Shown here: positions 7,513 to 14,804 of the stretch, piece by piece | Layout: each line of letters begins with the position of its first letter | How positions within the stretch are numbered: position 1 is the first letter of the stretch | NCBI GenBank assembly: GCA_947176295.1 | Contig: CAMWQB010000011.1 | Coordinates: 1-36,857, forward strand | DNA length: 36,857 bases | DNA from: an uncultured Porphyromonadaceae bacterium | Lineage (GTDB): Bacteria; Bacteroidota; Bacteroidia; Bacteroidales; Muribaculaceae | Direction: 5' to 3' | The notes under the pieces: generated by a model | Seen by the model: the letters and a program-made list of their open reading frames with translations, nothing else | Databases searched by the model: none | What the model was told of the DNA's origin: nothing | Program-made: the position numbers and the translations under genes

Positions 7513-10500
7513 TCAATAGCGGATGGTGCGGCCCTTGTCGCCGCGCACTTCGATGTAGTATTCGCCTTCCGCGGGGGTGTCGATGCGGACGCCCTGCAGG
7601 TTGTAGTAGCGCACGGCGGCGGCGCTCTCGGCGCTCACGCTGTCCACGCCCGTAACGATTCCCGAAGGACCGTACACATAGAGGTGGCCGATCTGCTGGT
7701 CTGCAGTCTGGTGGTCGGTGCCTCCGGTGCCATCATTGAAGATCACGTTGTGGCCGTTTTCCACGTCCGTAACCGGGAGAGTTACTTTCCAGAGGGGGCT
7801 GTCCGTGGTCGTGGTGGTGTTGCGGAAGCGTGACGGGGCCTGAGCCATGGAAAGGAGGGTCATCTCCGTGCCGGGCCATGCGCCCAGGAGTTCGACAACC
7901 GGCTGCCCGGCAACCTCGTAGTAGGTGTAGGCATAGACCGTCGACCACGGATTCGCCTTCGTGTCGTTGAAGTAGATTTCCACGAGCTCGGCATCTTCGC
8001 GGGCGTAGGCGGGCAGAGGAGCGGCCTCGGTGGTGTCGCGCTCGGGCTCGGCGGCCGTCGGGTTCTGCGTGTAGTCGCCGAACTGGCCCTTGAGCCAGGT
8101 GGTCTTGGCTGAGAGATGGCTCAGCACTGCGTTGAGGCGTGCGTCCATGTCCGAGTTGTCCACGATGAGCGAGGGATTGTTGCCGTTTGCAGGATTGGGC
8201 ATGGGCTCGTCTTTCCAGCGGGCGCGGTCGGCCTTGGCGGCTTCGGCGATGTGGCCGGCGTAAGCGCGGAGGGCTGCTTCAAGCTGCTTGTAGCCGTCTT
8301 CCTTGTTCATGAACCATGTCCAGGTCTCGCGCACCTTGTCGTTGAACTTGCTGTTGGTGCGAATCGAGGCAATCCACGTGTTGCCGTAGCTTGCGTAGTA
8401 GTTGTAGAAGAAGTTGTTGGTGTCTCCGTCGAAAGCGTGGCCGCAGTCCCACAGCGGCGAGAAGTGCCACTTCTGGCCTTCGCCGCGGTCGCGGAAGAGG
8501 TAGGTCGAGCCGTGGTAAGCCTCATAGTGGGAGATGATTTCCTCCACGAGATAGTAGCGGGCGGCATCGTCGAGGTCCATATATTTCCAGAGCTCATCCG
8601 AGGTATTGGCCGTGCCCACGGCGTTGTTCATGGCCGTGAACTGCTCGCTGATAAACTGCTTCTGAAGCGAGGAATATTCCTCCGGGGTGTCGAAGGTAAC
8701 GAGCAGCTTGTGGGTATAGTTCTGAGGCACGCAAGTCTTCTCCTCCATCTGCAGCTGGTTGCTTTCCTCCTCGTAGTTGTCGAGCTCCACAACGTAGCCG
8801 CCGGAGATCAGGGCCGGAGTGGATTCGTTGTCGTCGAGTGCGGTGATGTCCACACGACCCGATTCCACGCGGATGCTCTCCGTCAGGAAGTAGAGGCCGC
8901 GGTAGTTGCCGTTGATCACCACTTCCACAGGCTGCTGCCCTGGAGCCCAGGGGAGGCCGATGGCGCGGCCAAGCCAGAAACCCGTGAAGTTGCGCATGTA
9001 GCCGTAGTTGTCGTCGGCGTGGGCCAGGATAGCGAAGTGCTTGCTCTTGCTAAGGCCTAAGAGGCTCTGCTTCGAACCAAGCTTAAGCTTGAAAGGCTTC
9101 TTCGAGAAGCCCGTGCGGGTGTAGTTGCCGCGGGCCTTGATTTGCAGCGGCAGCGGTTCTTCCTTCGAGCCTACGGAAGTTGCGCCTTCTGCGGCCATCC
9201 ATTCGCAGCCGTTGAGGTCAAGCCAGTATTCGGCGTTGACGAAATAGTTCTTGTGCGAGAGATTGCGGTCGATGATTTCATCTTCGAAGGCCGTCTTGGT
9301 CTCGTCCGTGTAGACGTTGATGTAGAGCACGGGCAGCGTGCCGGAAAGCCCCTCTACGGGCATGTCTTCGCGGAATAGACCGTCGATGCCCACTTTGAGG
9401 ATGTCGGCGCTGTAGCTGCCGTTGTTCTCGGTTAGGGTCATGCGCAGCGTTACGTTCTGCAGTCCCACGGCCTTGATGTTCTTGCCGTCGAAGGATAGGG
9501 AGAAGTCCGTGATGCCGCTGATGCTTTCGCCCGCGTTCTGAGCGCCGAAGTTCACACCCCATTCTGCATCGGAAATCTTGAAGTCGCCGTCGAGGCTCTC
9601 AAGCTCCAGGGTGTAGACGTTCTGTTTGCGGGTGAACTTATACTCGGGGAGAGCGGGCCAGGTGCCGCCGGTCATAGTGCCGCGGACGTAGAGCTCGGGA
9701 TAGCCCTCGTACAGGTCCACCTCATAGCCTTCCTTGGCATATTCGGGCAGGGGAGCGGCCTCGGTGGCGTCGCGCTCGGGCTCGGCGGCCGTCGGGTTCT
9801 GCGTGTAGTCGCCGAACTGGCCCTTGAGCCAGTTGGTCTTAGCCGAGAGATGGCTCAGCACGGCGCCGAGGCGCGAGTTCATGTCGGTGTTGTCGATCAC
9901 GGCCGACGGATTGTTCGAGCCTGTGCTGTTGGGAAGCGGCTCATCCTTCCAACGCTTGTGGTCGGCAGCGGCAGCCGGCGTGATTTCGGCGGCGTAGGCG
10001 CGCAGGGCTGCTTCAAGCTGGCTGTAGCCGTCTTCCTTGTTCATGAACCATGCCCAGGTCTCGCGCACCTTGTCGTTGAACTTGCCGTTGGCGCGTATCG
10101 AGGGAATCCAGGTGTTGCCGTATGTTACTCCGTTGTAGAAGAAGTTGTTGGTCGGGCCGTTGAAGGCGTTGCCGCAGTCCCACAGGGGCGAGAAGTGCCA
10201 CTTCTGGCCCTCGCCGCGGTCGCGGAAGAGGTAGGTCGAGCCGTGATACGACTCCGTGTGCGAGATGATTTCCTCCACGAGATAGTAGCGGGCAGCATCG
10301 TCGAGGTCCATATATTTCCAGAGCTCGTCGGAGCTGTTTGCCACGCCCACAGCATCGTTCATGGCCGTGAACTGCTCGTTTACGAAGCGGCGCATCAGCG
10401 TCGAATATTCCTCGGGAGTATCGAAGGTTATGCGCAGCTTGTCCGTATGGTAGCCGCCCACGCAGGTCTTTTCAGTCATCTGAATCTGAGACTCCTCGGG

Positions 10501-11925
10501 CTCGTCGTAGTTGTCGAGTTCCACGAGATAGCCGCCGGAGATCAGGGCCGGGTCGTTGGTGTTGTCGTCGAGCGACTCGACAGGCACGCGACCGTCGCCC
10601 ACACGGATGCTCTCGGTCAGGAAATAGAGGCCGCGGTAGTCGCCGTTGATCACCACTTCCACGGGGCGTTGGTCGGGCGTCCAGGGCAGCCCCATCTTCC
10701 GGCCAAGCCAGAAGCCCGTGAAGTTGCGCATGTAGCCGAAGTTGTCGTCGGCGTGAGCCAGAATGGCGAAATGCTTGCTCTTGCTCATGCCTAAGAGTGC
10801 CGTTTTCGCCCCTAACTTTAGCTTGAAGGGTTTCTTCGAGAAGCCCGTGCGGGTATAGTTGCCGCGGGCTTTCACCTCGAGCGCCAGAGGCTCCTCCTTC
10901 GAGCCCACGGAATAGGTGCCCGTGGGGTCCTCGATCCAGTATTCGGAGGTCGTGAAGTAGTTCTTGTGCGAGAGGTTGCGGTCGATTATCTCATTGTTCA
11001 GGGCCGAGTGGGTCTCGTCCGTGTAGACGTTGATGTAGAGCACGGGAAGCGTGCCGGTAAGGAACTCCGAAGGGTCGTTTACCTCGATGGGGTCTTCGAT
11101 AACCGGGCCCGAATTTGCCGTAACTTTCAGCACATCGGCCTTGTACGAGCCGTATTCCTCGTGGAGGGTGAAGCTGAGCGTTACATTCGAGAGGTTCTGG
11201 GCTGTGATGTTCTTTCCGCCGGAGCTAAGGCTGAAGTTGGTAGTCCCGCTGATGCTTTTGATGCTTTCGCCCTCGGTCGGAGCACCGAAGTTCACGCCCC
11301 AGTTTGCATCGGAAATCTTGAACTGGCCGTTGAGAGAGGACTTAGCCAGAGTGTAGACATTTCCTTGACGCGTAAACTTATATGCATCGTCTATAGGCCA
11401 GCTGCTGCCGGTCATCTCCCCGCGGATGTAGAGCACCGGATAGTGGGAGTAGGGGTCCGTCGGGTCGTCGGGGTCGTCGGGATCGATGGCTGCGAATTCG
11501 CCGTTGATGCCCACCCGGAGGGTGTTGATGGTGAAAGAGTTGCCGTTTTTGGCAATGACAAAACGGAGATTCACCGTCTGCTCTCCGTCAATCGAGGCTG
11601 TGATGTTATTGTTTGTAGTGGAGATTGCATAATCGGTAATACCGGTTATGGCTGGCGAATTGGAGGTCGGTGCTCCGTAGTTGATGGTGCTCCAATCCTC
11701 GGTGGCAATCTTGAAGTCGCCGGAGAAGCCGCCGTTGATGGTCAGGTCGTAGGTGTCGCCCGTGCGGGTGAAGTGGTAGGCCTCGTTCAGGCTCCAACTT
11801 CCTGTCATGTCGCCGCGGACATACACTTCGGGATAGCCCTCTGCATCAAGCACATCGGCTGCATGGGCCGCTCCACAGGCCATCGCGGCTGCGAGCATTC
11901 CCGTAAGTAAGCGTTTGAAATTCAT
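7513..11925 (-). CDS. Secreted protein with two CotH-kinase domains, three SusE/SusF-like modules and a CBM26-like module
   Basis: A 1470-residue protein with a signal peptide (MNFKRLLTGM, about 23 residues). Order of parts by approximate residue: beta module 1 (30-140), Asp/Pro linker DPDDPDDPTDP, beta module 2 (160-270), CotH domain 1 (290-700), beta module 3 (738-850), CotH domain 2 (862-1275), CBM26-like module (1308-1415: VEIYFNDTKANPW, WPGTEM, NVIFNDGTGG), sorting-like tail (1430-1470). Both CotH domains keep every motif of the 644-aa paralog, including RGNYTRTGF, NGDYRG or NGNYRG, and PLWDCG; the matching Asp residues are 583 and 1160. It arose by tandem duplication of a module-plus-CotH unit. 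It sits upstream of the single-domain paralog and the amylase but has its own promoter and terminator. A secreted double kinase-fold enzyme that binds starch-like glycan is my inference; the acceptor (protein, glycan or none) is unknown. Confidence 0.85.
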   Translation of the reverse strand: MNFKRLLTGMLAAAMACGAAHAADVLDAEGYPEVYVRGDMTGSWSLNEAYHFTRTGDTYDLTINGGFSGDFKIATEDWSTINYGAPTSNSPAITGITDYAISTTNNNITASIDGEQTVNLRFVIAKNGNSFTINTLRVGINGEFAAIDPDDPDDPTDPYSHYPVLYIRGEMTGSSWPIDDAYKFTRQGNVYTLAKSSLNGQFKISDANWGVNFGAPTEGESIKSISGTTNFSLSSGGKNITAQNLSNVTLSFTLHEEYGSYKADVLKVTANSGPVIEDPIEVNDPSEFLTGTLPVLYINVYTDETHSALNNEIIDRNLSHKNYFTTSEYWIEDPTGTYSVGSKEEPLALEVKARGNYTRTGFSKKPFKLKLGAKTALLGMSKSKHFAILAHADDNFGYMRNFTGFWLGRKMGLPWTPDQRPVEVVINGDYRGLYFLTESIRVGDGRVPVESLDDNTNDPALISGGYLVELDNYDEPEESQIQMTEKTCVGGYHTDKLRITFDTPEEYSTLMRRFVNEQFTAMNDAVGVANSSDELWKYMDLDDAARYYLVEEIISHTESYHGSTYLFRDRGEGQKWHFSPLWDCGNAFNGPTNNFFYNGVTYGNTWIPSIRANGKFNDKVRETWAWFMNKEDGYSQLEAALRAYAAEITPAAAADHKRWKDEPLPNSTGSNNPSAVIDNTDMNSRLGAVLSHLSAKTNWLKGQFGDYTQNPTAAEPERDATEAAPLPEYAKEGYEVDLYEGYPELYVRGTMTGGTWPALPEYKFTRKQNVYTLELESLDGDFKISDAEWGVNFGAQNAGESISGITDFSLSFDGKNIKAVGLQNVTLRMTLTENNGSYSADILKVGIDGLFREDMPVEGLSGTLPVLYINVYTDETKTAFEDEIIDRNLSHKNYFVNAEYWLDLNGCEWMAAEGATSVGSKEEPLPLQIKARGNYTRTGFSKKPFKLKLGSKQSLLGLSKSKHFAILAHADDNYGYMRNFTGFWLGRAIGLPWAPGQQPVEVVINGNYRGLYFLTESIRVESGRVDITALDDNESTPALISGGYVVELDNYEEESNQLQMEEKTCVPQNYTHKLLVTFDTPEEYSSLQKQFISEQFTAMNNAVGTANTSDELWKYMDLDDAARYYLVEEIISHYEAYHGSTYLFRDRGEGQKWHFSPLWDCGHAFDGDTNNFFYNYYASYGNTWIASIRTNSKFNDKVRETWTWFMNKEDGYKQLEAALRAYAGHIAEAAKADRARWKDEPMPNPANGNNPSLIVDNSDMDARLNAVLSHLSAKTTWLKGQFGDYTQNPTAAEPERDTTEAAPLPAYAREDAELVEIYFNDTKANPWSTVYAYTYYEVAGQPVVELLGAWPGTEMTLLSMAQAPSRFRNTTTTTDSPLWKVTLPVTDVENGHNVIFNDGTGGTDHQTADQQIGHLYVYGPSGIVTGVDSVSAESAAAVRYYNLQGVRIDTPAEGEYYIEVRGDKGRTIRY

Positions 11926-11994
11926 GGTGATTGTTGGTTTATTGTTGTTTTTGAATCGATATTTCTATCTATCGGATATTGCGCAAAATTCGTG

Positions 11995-12026
11995 CAAATA
12001 TACAAAAAAATCCCCGTATTGGCAAA
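11995..12026 (-). promoter_or_regulatory. Promoter of the 1470-aa CotH gene
   Basis: A -7 box TATATTTG (11995-12002) and a -33 box TTTG (12023-12026) are spaced by exactly 20 bases. The predicted leader is about 65 nt. The site lies in the divergent gap shared with the serine acetyltransferase gene. Confidence 0.78.
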
Positions 12027-12099
12027 AAAGATTTCCGCCACAAACAAGTCTCCGCACATGAGCGTTTTAGGTATGTATCAACTATGTTTATTTATCGCC

Positions 12100-12999
12100 A
12101 TGACCAATATAGCAGCAGATGAAATCCTTGGACGCAACGTCCGCATCCTTTCCGAAACCGGCGAGGCCGAGCGCCGTATGACCCCGCCTGGCGAGGGACC
12201 TCTCCCCTCAGTCGATGCTCTCGACGAATTTATCGACAGTGTCCGGACGGTAATCTTCCCTGAGTTCTTCGACCGCAGACGCTCCATCCGCTCTCTCCGT
12301 CCCGCAGTAATCGGCACAAAAGTCGAAAAGATTTTCACCATCCTCAGCTCCGAGATTGCAAAAGGTTTCCAGCTCGAAGGCCGCACATCCTGCGACGAGG
12401 CTTCCGACCGCTCGCGCCGCCTGGCACTCGATTTCATCGACCGGCTGGCCGAAGTCAAGCGTCTCCTGTACACCGACGTCCAGGCCATATTCAACAACGA
12501 CCCCGCGGCCGACGACTACAGCGAGATAATCCTCAGCTATCCCGCCGTCCGGGCTATGATAAACTACCGTTCTGCCCACGCCCTCCTCGAGTTAGGCATC
12601 CCCGTGATTCCCCGGATGCTTACGGAGCTCGCCCATTCCGCAACGGGCATCGACATAAATCCCGGCGCCAATATCGGCGAATATTTCGCTATCGACCACG
12701 GCACGGGCATCGTCATTGGCCAGACCTCGATTATTGGTCGCCACGTTACGCTCTATCAGGGTGTTACGCTCGGAGCACGCAAGTTTTCGCTCGACGATAG
12801 CGGCCTGCCCGTGAATGTGCCCCGACATCCCATTATCGAAGACAACGTTACGATCTACTCCAACGCATCCATCCTCGGGCGCATCACCGTGGGCCACGAT
12901 TCGATTATCGGAGGCAACGTGTGGCTCACCGACTCCGTGGCCCCGCACTCGAAGGTGCTCCAGAGCTCCACAACCACCATCAGCAATATCAAGAACTAA
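12100..12999 (+). CDS. cysE: Serine O-acetyltransferase (EpsC/CysE type)
   Basis: A 299-residue enzyme that should acetylate L-serine with acetyl-CoA, the first step of cysteine synthesis, in the cytoplasm. The N-terminal half is helical (for example SYPAVRAMINYRSAH). The C-terminal half is a left-handed beta-helix of hexapeptide repeats with IDHGTGIVIGQT (His200), GVTLGARKF and a long insert before the final turns, the form seen in long EpsC-type transferases. I chose ATG 12100 (MTNIAADEIL); in-frame ATGs at 12058 and 12073 would add 14 or 9 residues that do not look conserved. It precedes cysK by 45 bp on the same strand, so the pair forms a cysteine-synthesis unit. No convincing promoter was found: TATGTTTA at 12083-12090 is only a partial match. 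Confidence 0.92.
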   Translation: MTNIAADEILGRNVRILSETGEAERRMTPPGEGPLPSVDALDEFIDSVRTVIFPEFFDRRRSIRSLRPAVIGTKVEKIFTILSSEIAKGFQLEGRTSCDEASDRSRRLALDFIDRLAEVKRLLYTDVQAIFNNDPAADDYSEIILSYPAVRAMINYRSAHALLELGIPVIPRMLTELAHSATGIDINPGANIGEYFAIDHGTGIVIGQTSIIGRHVTLYQGVTLGARKFSLDDSGLPVNVPRHPIIEDNVTIYSNASILGRITVGHDSIIGGNVWLTDSVAPHSKVLQSSTTTISNIKN

Positions 13000-13044
13000 C
13001 ACCCCTCCCCCTCTTCCTTTATCACCCGTAAAATCAAACAAGAA

Positions 13045-13977
13045 ATGGCAAAGATATACCGCAGCCTCACCGAACTTATCGGCCACACGCCCCTGCTCGA
13101 ACTCTCCAATATCGAACGTGCCCAAGGCCTCCGGGCCCGCCTCCTCGTGAAGATCGAAAGCTTCAATCCCGGCGGAAGCATCAAGGACCGCGCGGCCCTC
13201 GCAATGATCGACGAGGCCGAGCGGGCAGGGCTCCTCGCCCCGGGCGGCACTATCATAGAGCCCACCAGCGGCAACACGGGCATAGGCCTGGCGTGGGTTG
13301 CCCGCACGCGAGGCATGCGCCTCGTCCTCACCATGCCCGACACCATGAGCGTTGAACGTCGCCGCCTCCTCGCGGCCCTCGGAGCTGAGCTCGTGCTCAC
13401 CCCCGGCGCCGAAGGCATGAAGGGAGCAATCGCCGAGGCCGAGCGCCTGCGCGACGCCACTCCCGGCTCCATTATCCTCCAGCAGTTCGCCAATCCCGCA
13501 AACCCGCGCATCCATCGCCTCACCACAGGCGAGGAGATATGGCGCGACACCGACGGCGAAGTGGATATTTTCGTGGCTGGTGTCGGAACGGGAGGCACAG
13601 TCTCCGGCGTAGGCGAAGCCCTCAAGGCTCACAAGCCGGAGGTAGAGATCGTTGCCGTCGAGCCCGAGGGTTCCCCCGTGCTCGAAGGCGGAAAGCCCGG
13701 CCCGCACAAGATTCAGGGCATAGGGGCCGGATTTGTCCCCGAAAACTACCATGCCGAGACGGTCGACAAAGTGGAGAGCATCAGCGACGACGAGGCCATG
13801 GAAGGCGCGCGGATGCTCGTGCGCTACGAAGGTCTGCTCGTGGGCATATCCTCAGGTGCCGCCTTTGCCGTGGCCCTGAAGCTTGCCCGCAAGCCCGAAA
13901 ACGCCGGAAAGACCATCGTGGCCCTGCTCCCCGACACCGGCGAGCGATACCTGTCCACGCCCCTTTTCGGCGAATAA
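13045..13977 (+). CDS. cysK: Cysteine synthase A (O-acetylserine sulfhydrylase)
   Basis: A 310-residue pyridoxal-phosphate enzyme converting O-acetylserine and sulfide into cysteine. GGSIKDRAAL carries the PLP-binding Lys47. PTSGNTGIGLAW is the substrate-binding loop, GVGTGGTVSGVGE the phosphate-binding glycine loop, and ISSGAAFAVALK lies near the C-terminus. Length is normal for the family. The sequence AAACAAGAA precedes the ATG. It lies directly downstream of the serine acetyltransferase gene whose product it uses, and the two enzymes often form a complex. The gene converges with upp with only 20 bases between stop codons and no strong terminator hairpin in that gap. Confidence 0.96.
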   Translation: MAKIYRSLTELIGHTPLLELSNIERAQGLRARLLVKIESFNPGGSIKDRAALAMIDEAERAGLLAPGGTIIEPTSGNTGIGLAWVARTRGMRLVLTMPDTMSVERRRLLAALGAELVLTPGAEGMKGAIAEAERLRDATPGSIILQQFANPANPRIHRLTTGEEIWRDTDGEVDIFVAGVGTGGTVSGVGEALKAHKPEVEIVAVEPEGSPVLEGGKPGPHKIQGIGAGFVPENYHAETVDKVESISDDEAMEGARMLVRYEGLLVGISSGAAFAVALKLARKPENAGKTIVALLPDTGERYLSTPLFGE

Positions 13978-13997
13978 TTCTCCCCCACGTTGGAGGC

Positions 13998-14651
13998 TTA
14001 TTCCTTCACGCCGTAGGCCAGGTCGCCGGCATCCCCGAGGCCGGGCACGATATAGCTGTGGCTGTTGATTTCGGGGTCGATTACGCCCACCCAGAGCGTA
14101 GCGTCTTCCGGCATCACGCTGTTCATGTAGTCCACAGCCTTCTGCGATGCAATCACCGAAGCGATGTGCAGCTTGGCCGGGGTGCCTTTGGTGAGCAGCG
14201 CGCGATAGCTCAGCTCCATCGATGCGCCGGTGGCCAGCATCGGGTCGCAGATCACCAGCGTTTTGCCTTCGAGGCGTGGCGATGCGAGATACTCGATGAG
14301 CACGTCGAAATTTTCTTTTTCCTTATACTTCCGGTAGGCGCTGACGAAAGCATTCTCGGCATTGTCGAAATAGCGCAGGAAGCCCTGATGGAAAGGCACG
14401 CCGGCGCGGAATATCGTGGCGAGCACCACTTTGTCGGCAATCACCCGGCAGTCGGCGTCGACGCCTAAGGGCGTGCGCACGGCTTCCGTGCGGTAGTCGA
14501 GCGTGCGGCTCAGTTCGTAGGCCATGATTTCGCCCAGGCGCTCCAGATTGCGGCGGAAGCGCAGGGGGTCCTTCTGAAGTTCGGTGTGTCGCATTTCAGC
14601 CAGATACTGGCTCACGAGCGAAGGATGTTCGGAAAGGTTGATGACTTTCAT
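13998..14651 (-). CDS. upp: Uracil phosphoribosyltransferase
   Basis: A 217-residue cytoplasmic enzyme forming UMP from uracil and PRPP (pyrimidine salvage). The PRPP-binding motif DPMLATGAS starts at Asp136, and the uracil-binding C-terminal motif GLGDAGDLAYG closes the protein. The N-terminus MKVINLSEHPSLVSQYL aligns with the start expected for the family, supporting ATG 14651. It is transcribed alone from a promoter that overlaps the tail of the preceding terminator, and converges with cysK. Length is slightly above the usual 208-210. Confidence 0.95.
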   Translation of the reverse strand: MKVINLSEHPSLVSQYLAEMRHTELQKDPLRFRRNLERLGEIMAYELSRTLDYRTEAVRTPLGVDADCRVIADKVVLATIFRAGVPFHQGFLRYFDNAENAFVSAYRKYKEKENFDVLIEYLASPRLEGKTLVICDPMLATGASMELSYRALLTKGTPAKLHIASVIASQKAVDYMNSVMPEDATLWVGVIDPEINSHSYIVPGLGDAGDLAYGVKE

Positions 14652-14734
14652 ATCTTTGAGGGTGTATATGTTGTGTCAGTTATTTTTTCGGCAGGGTGGC
14701 GGCCAGGACTCCGGGAGCCGCGCCAACGCCCTTG

Positions 14735-14765
14735 CAAAGTTATAAAAAAATCCGCGACCCTAAAA
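14735..14765 (-). promoter_or_regulatory. Probable promoter of upp
   Basis: A -7 box TAACTTTG lies at 14735-14742. The -33 region, 19-20 bases upstream, is only TTTT/CTTT and falls inside the loop of the preceding terminator. The predicted leader is about 75 nt. Confidence 0.55.
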
Positions 14766-14779
14766 GTTTAGGGCCGCGG
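14744..14779 (-). terminator. Terminator of the 848-aa secreted protein gene
   Basis: A hairpin at 14752-14779 has a 7-bp inner stem (CCCTAAA/TTTAGGG), a mismatch, and a further 5-bp G+C stem. Seven T follow on the minus strand (14744-14750). It starts 25 bases after the stop codon. Confidence 0.9.
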
Positions 14780-14804
14780 AGAATTTATTGGAGAGCTTTA
14801 TGGC

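Noticed and set aside
8116-11910. Three plus-strand frames of 314 residues that resemble one another
   Set aside because: Their similarity follows from lying opposite duplicated CotH segments; they are antisense shadows.
12083-12090. TATGTTTA as a promoter for cysE
   Set aside because: The last base breaks the TTTG core, no -33 box is found at the expected spacing, and it sits only 9 bases from the start codon.
12592-13752. 386-residue minus-strand open frame across cysE and cysK
   Set aside because: It spans two well-supported plus-strand genes and shows no domain.
13978-13997. Bidirectional terminator between cysK and upp
   Set aside because: Only a 4-bp stem (CTCC/GGAG) can be formed, too weak to call.
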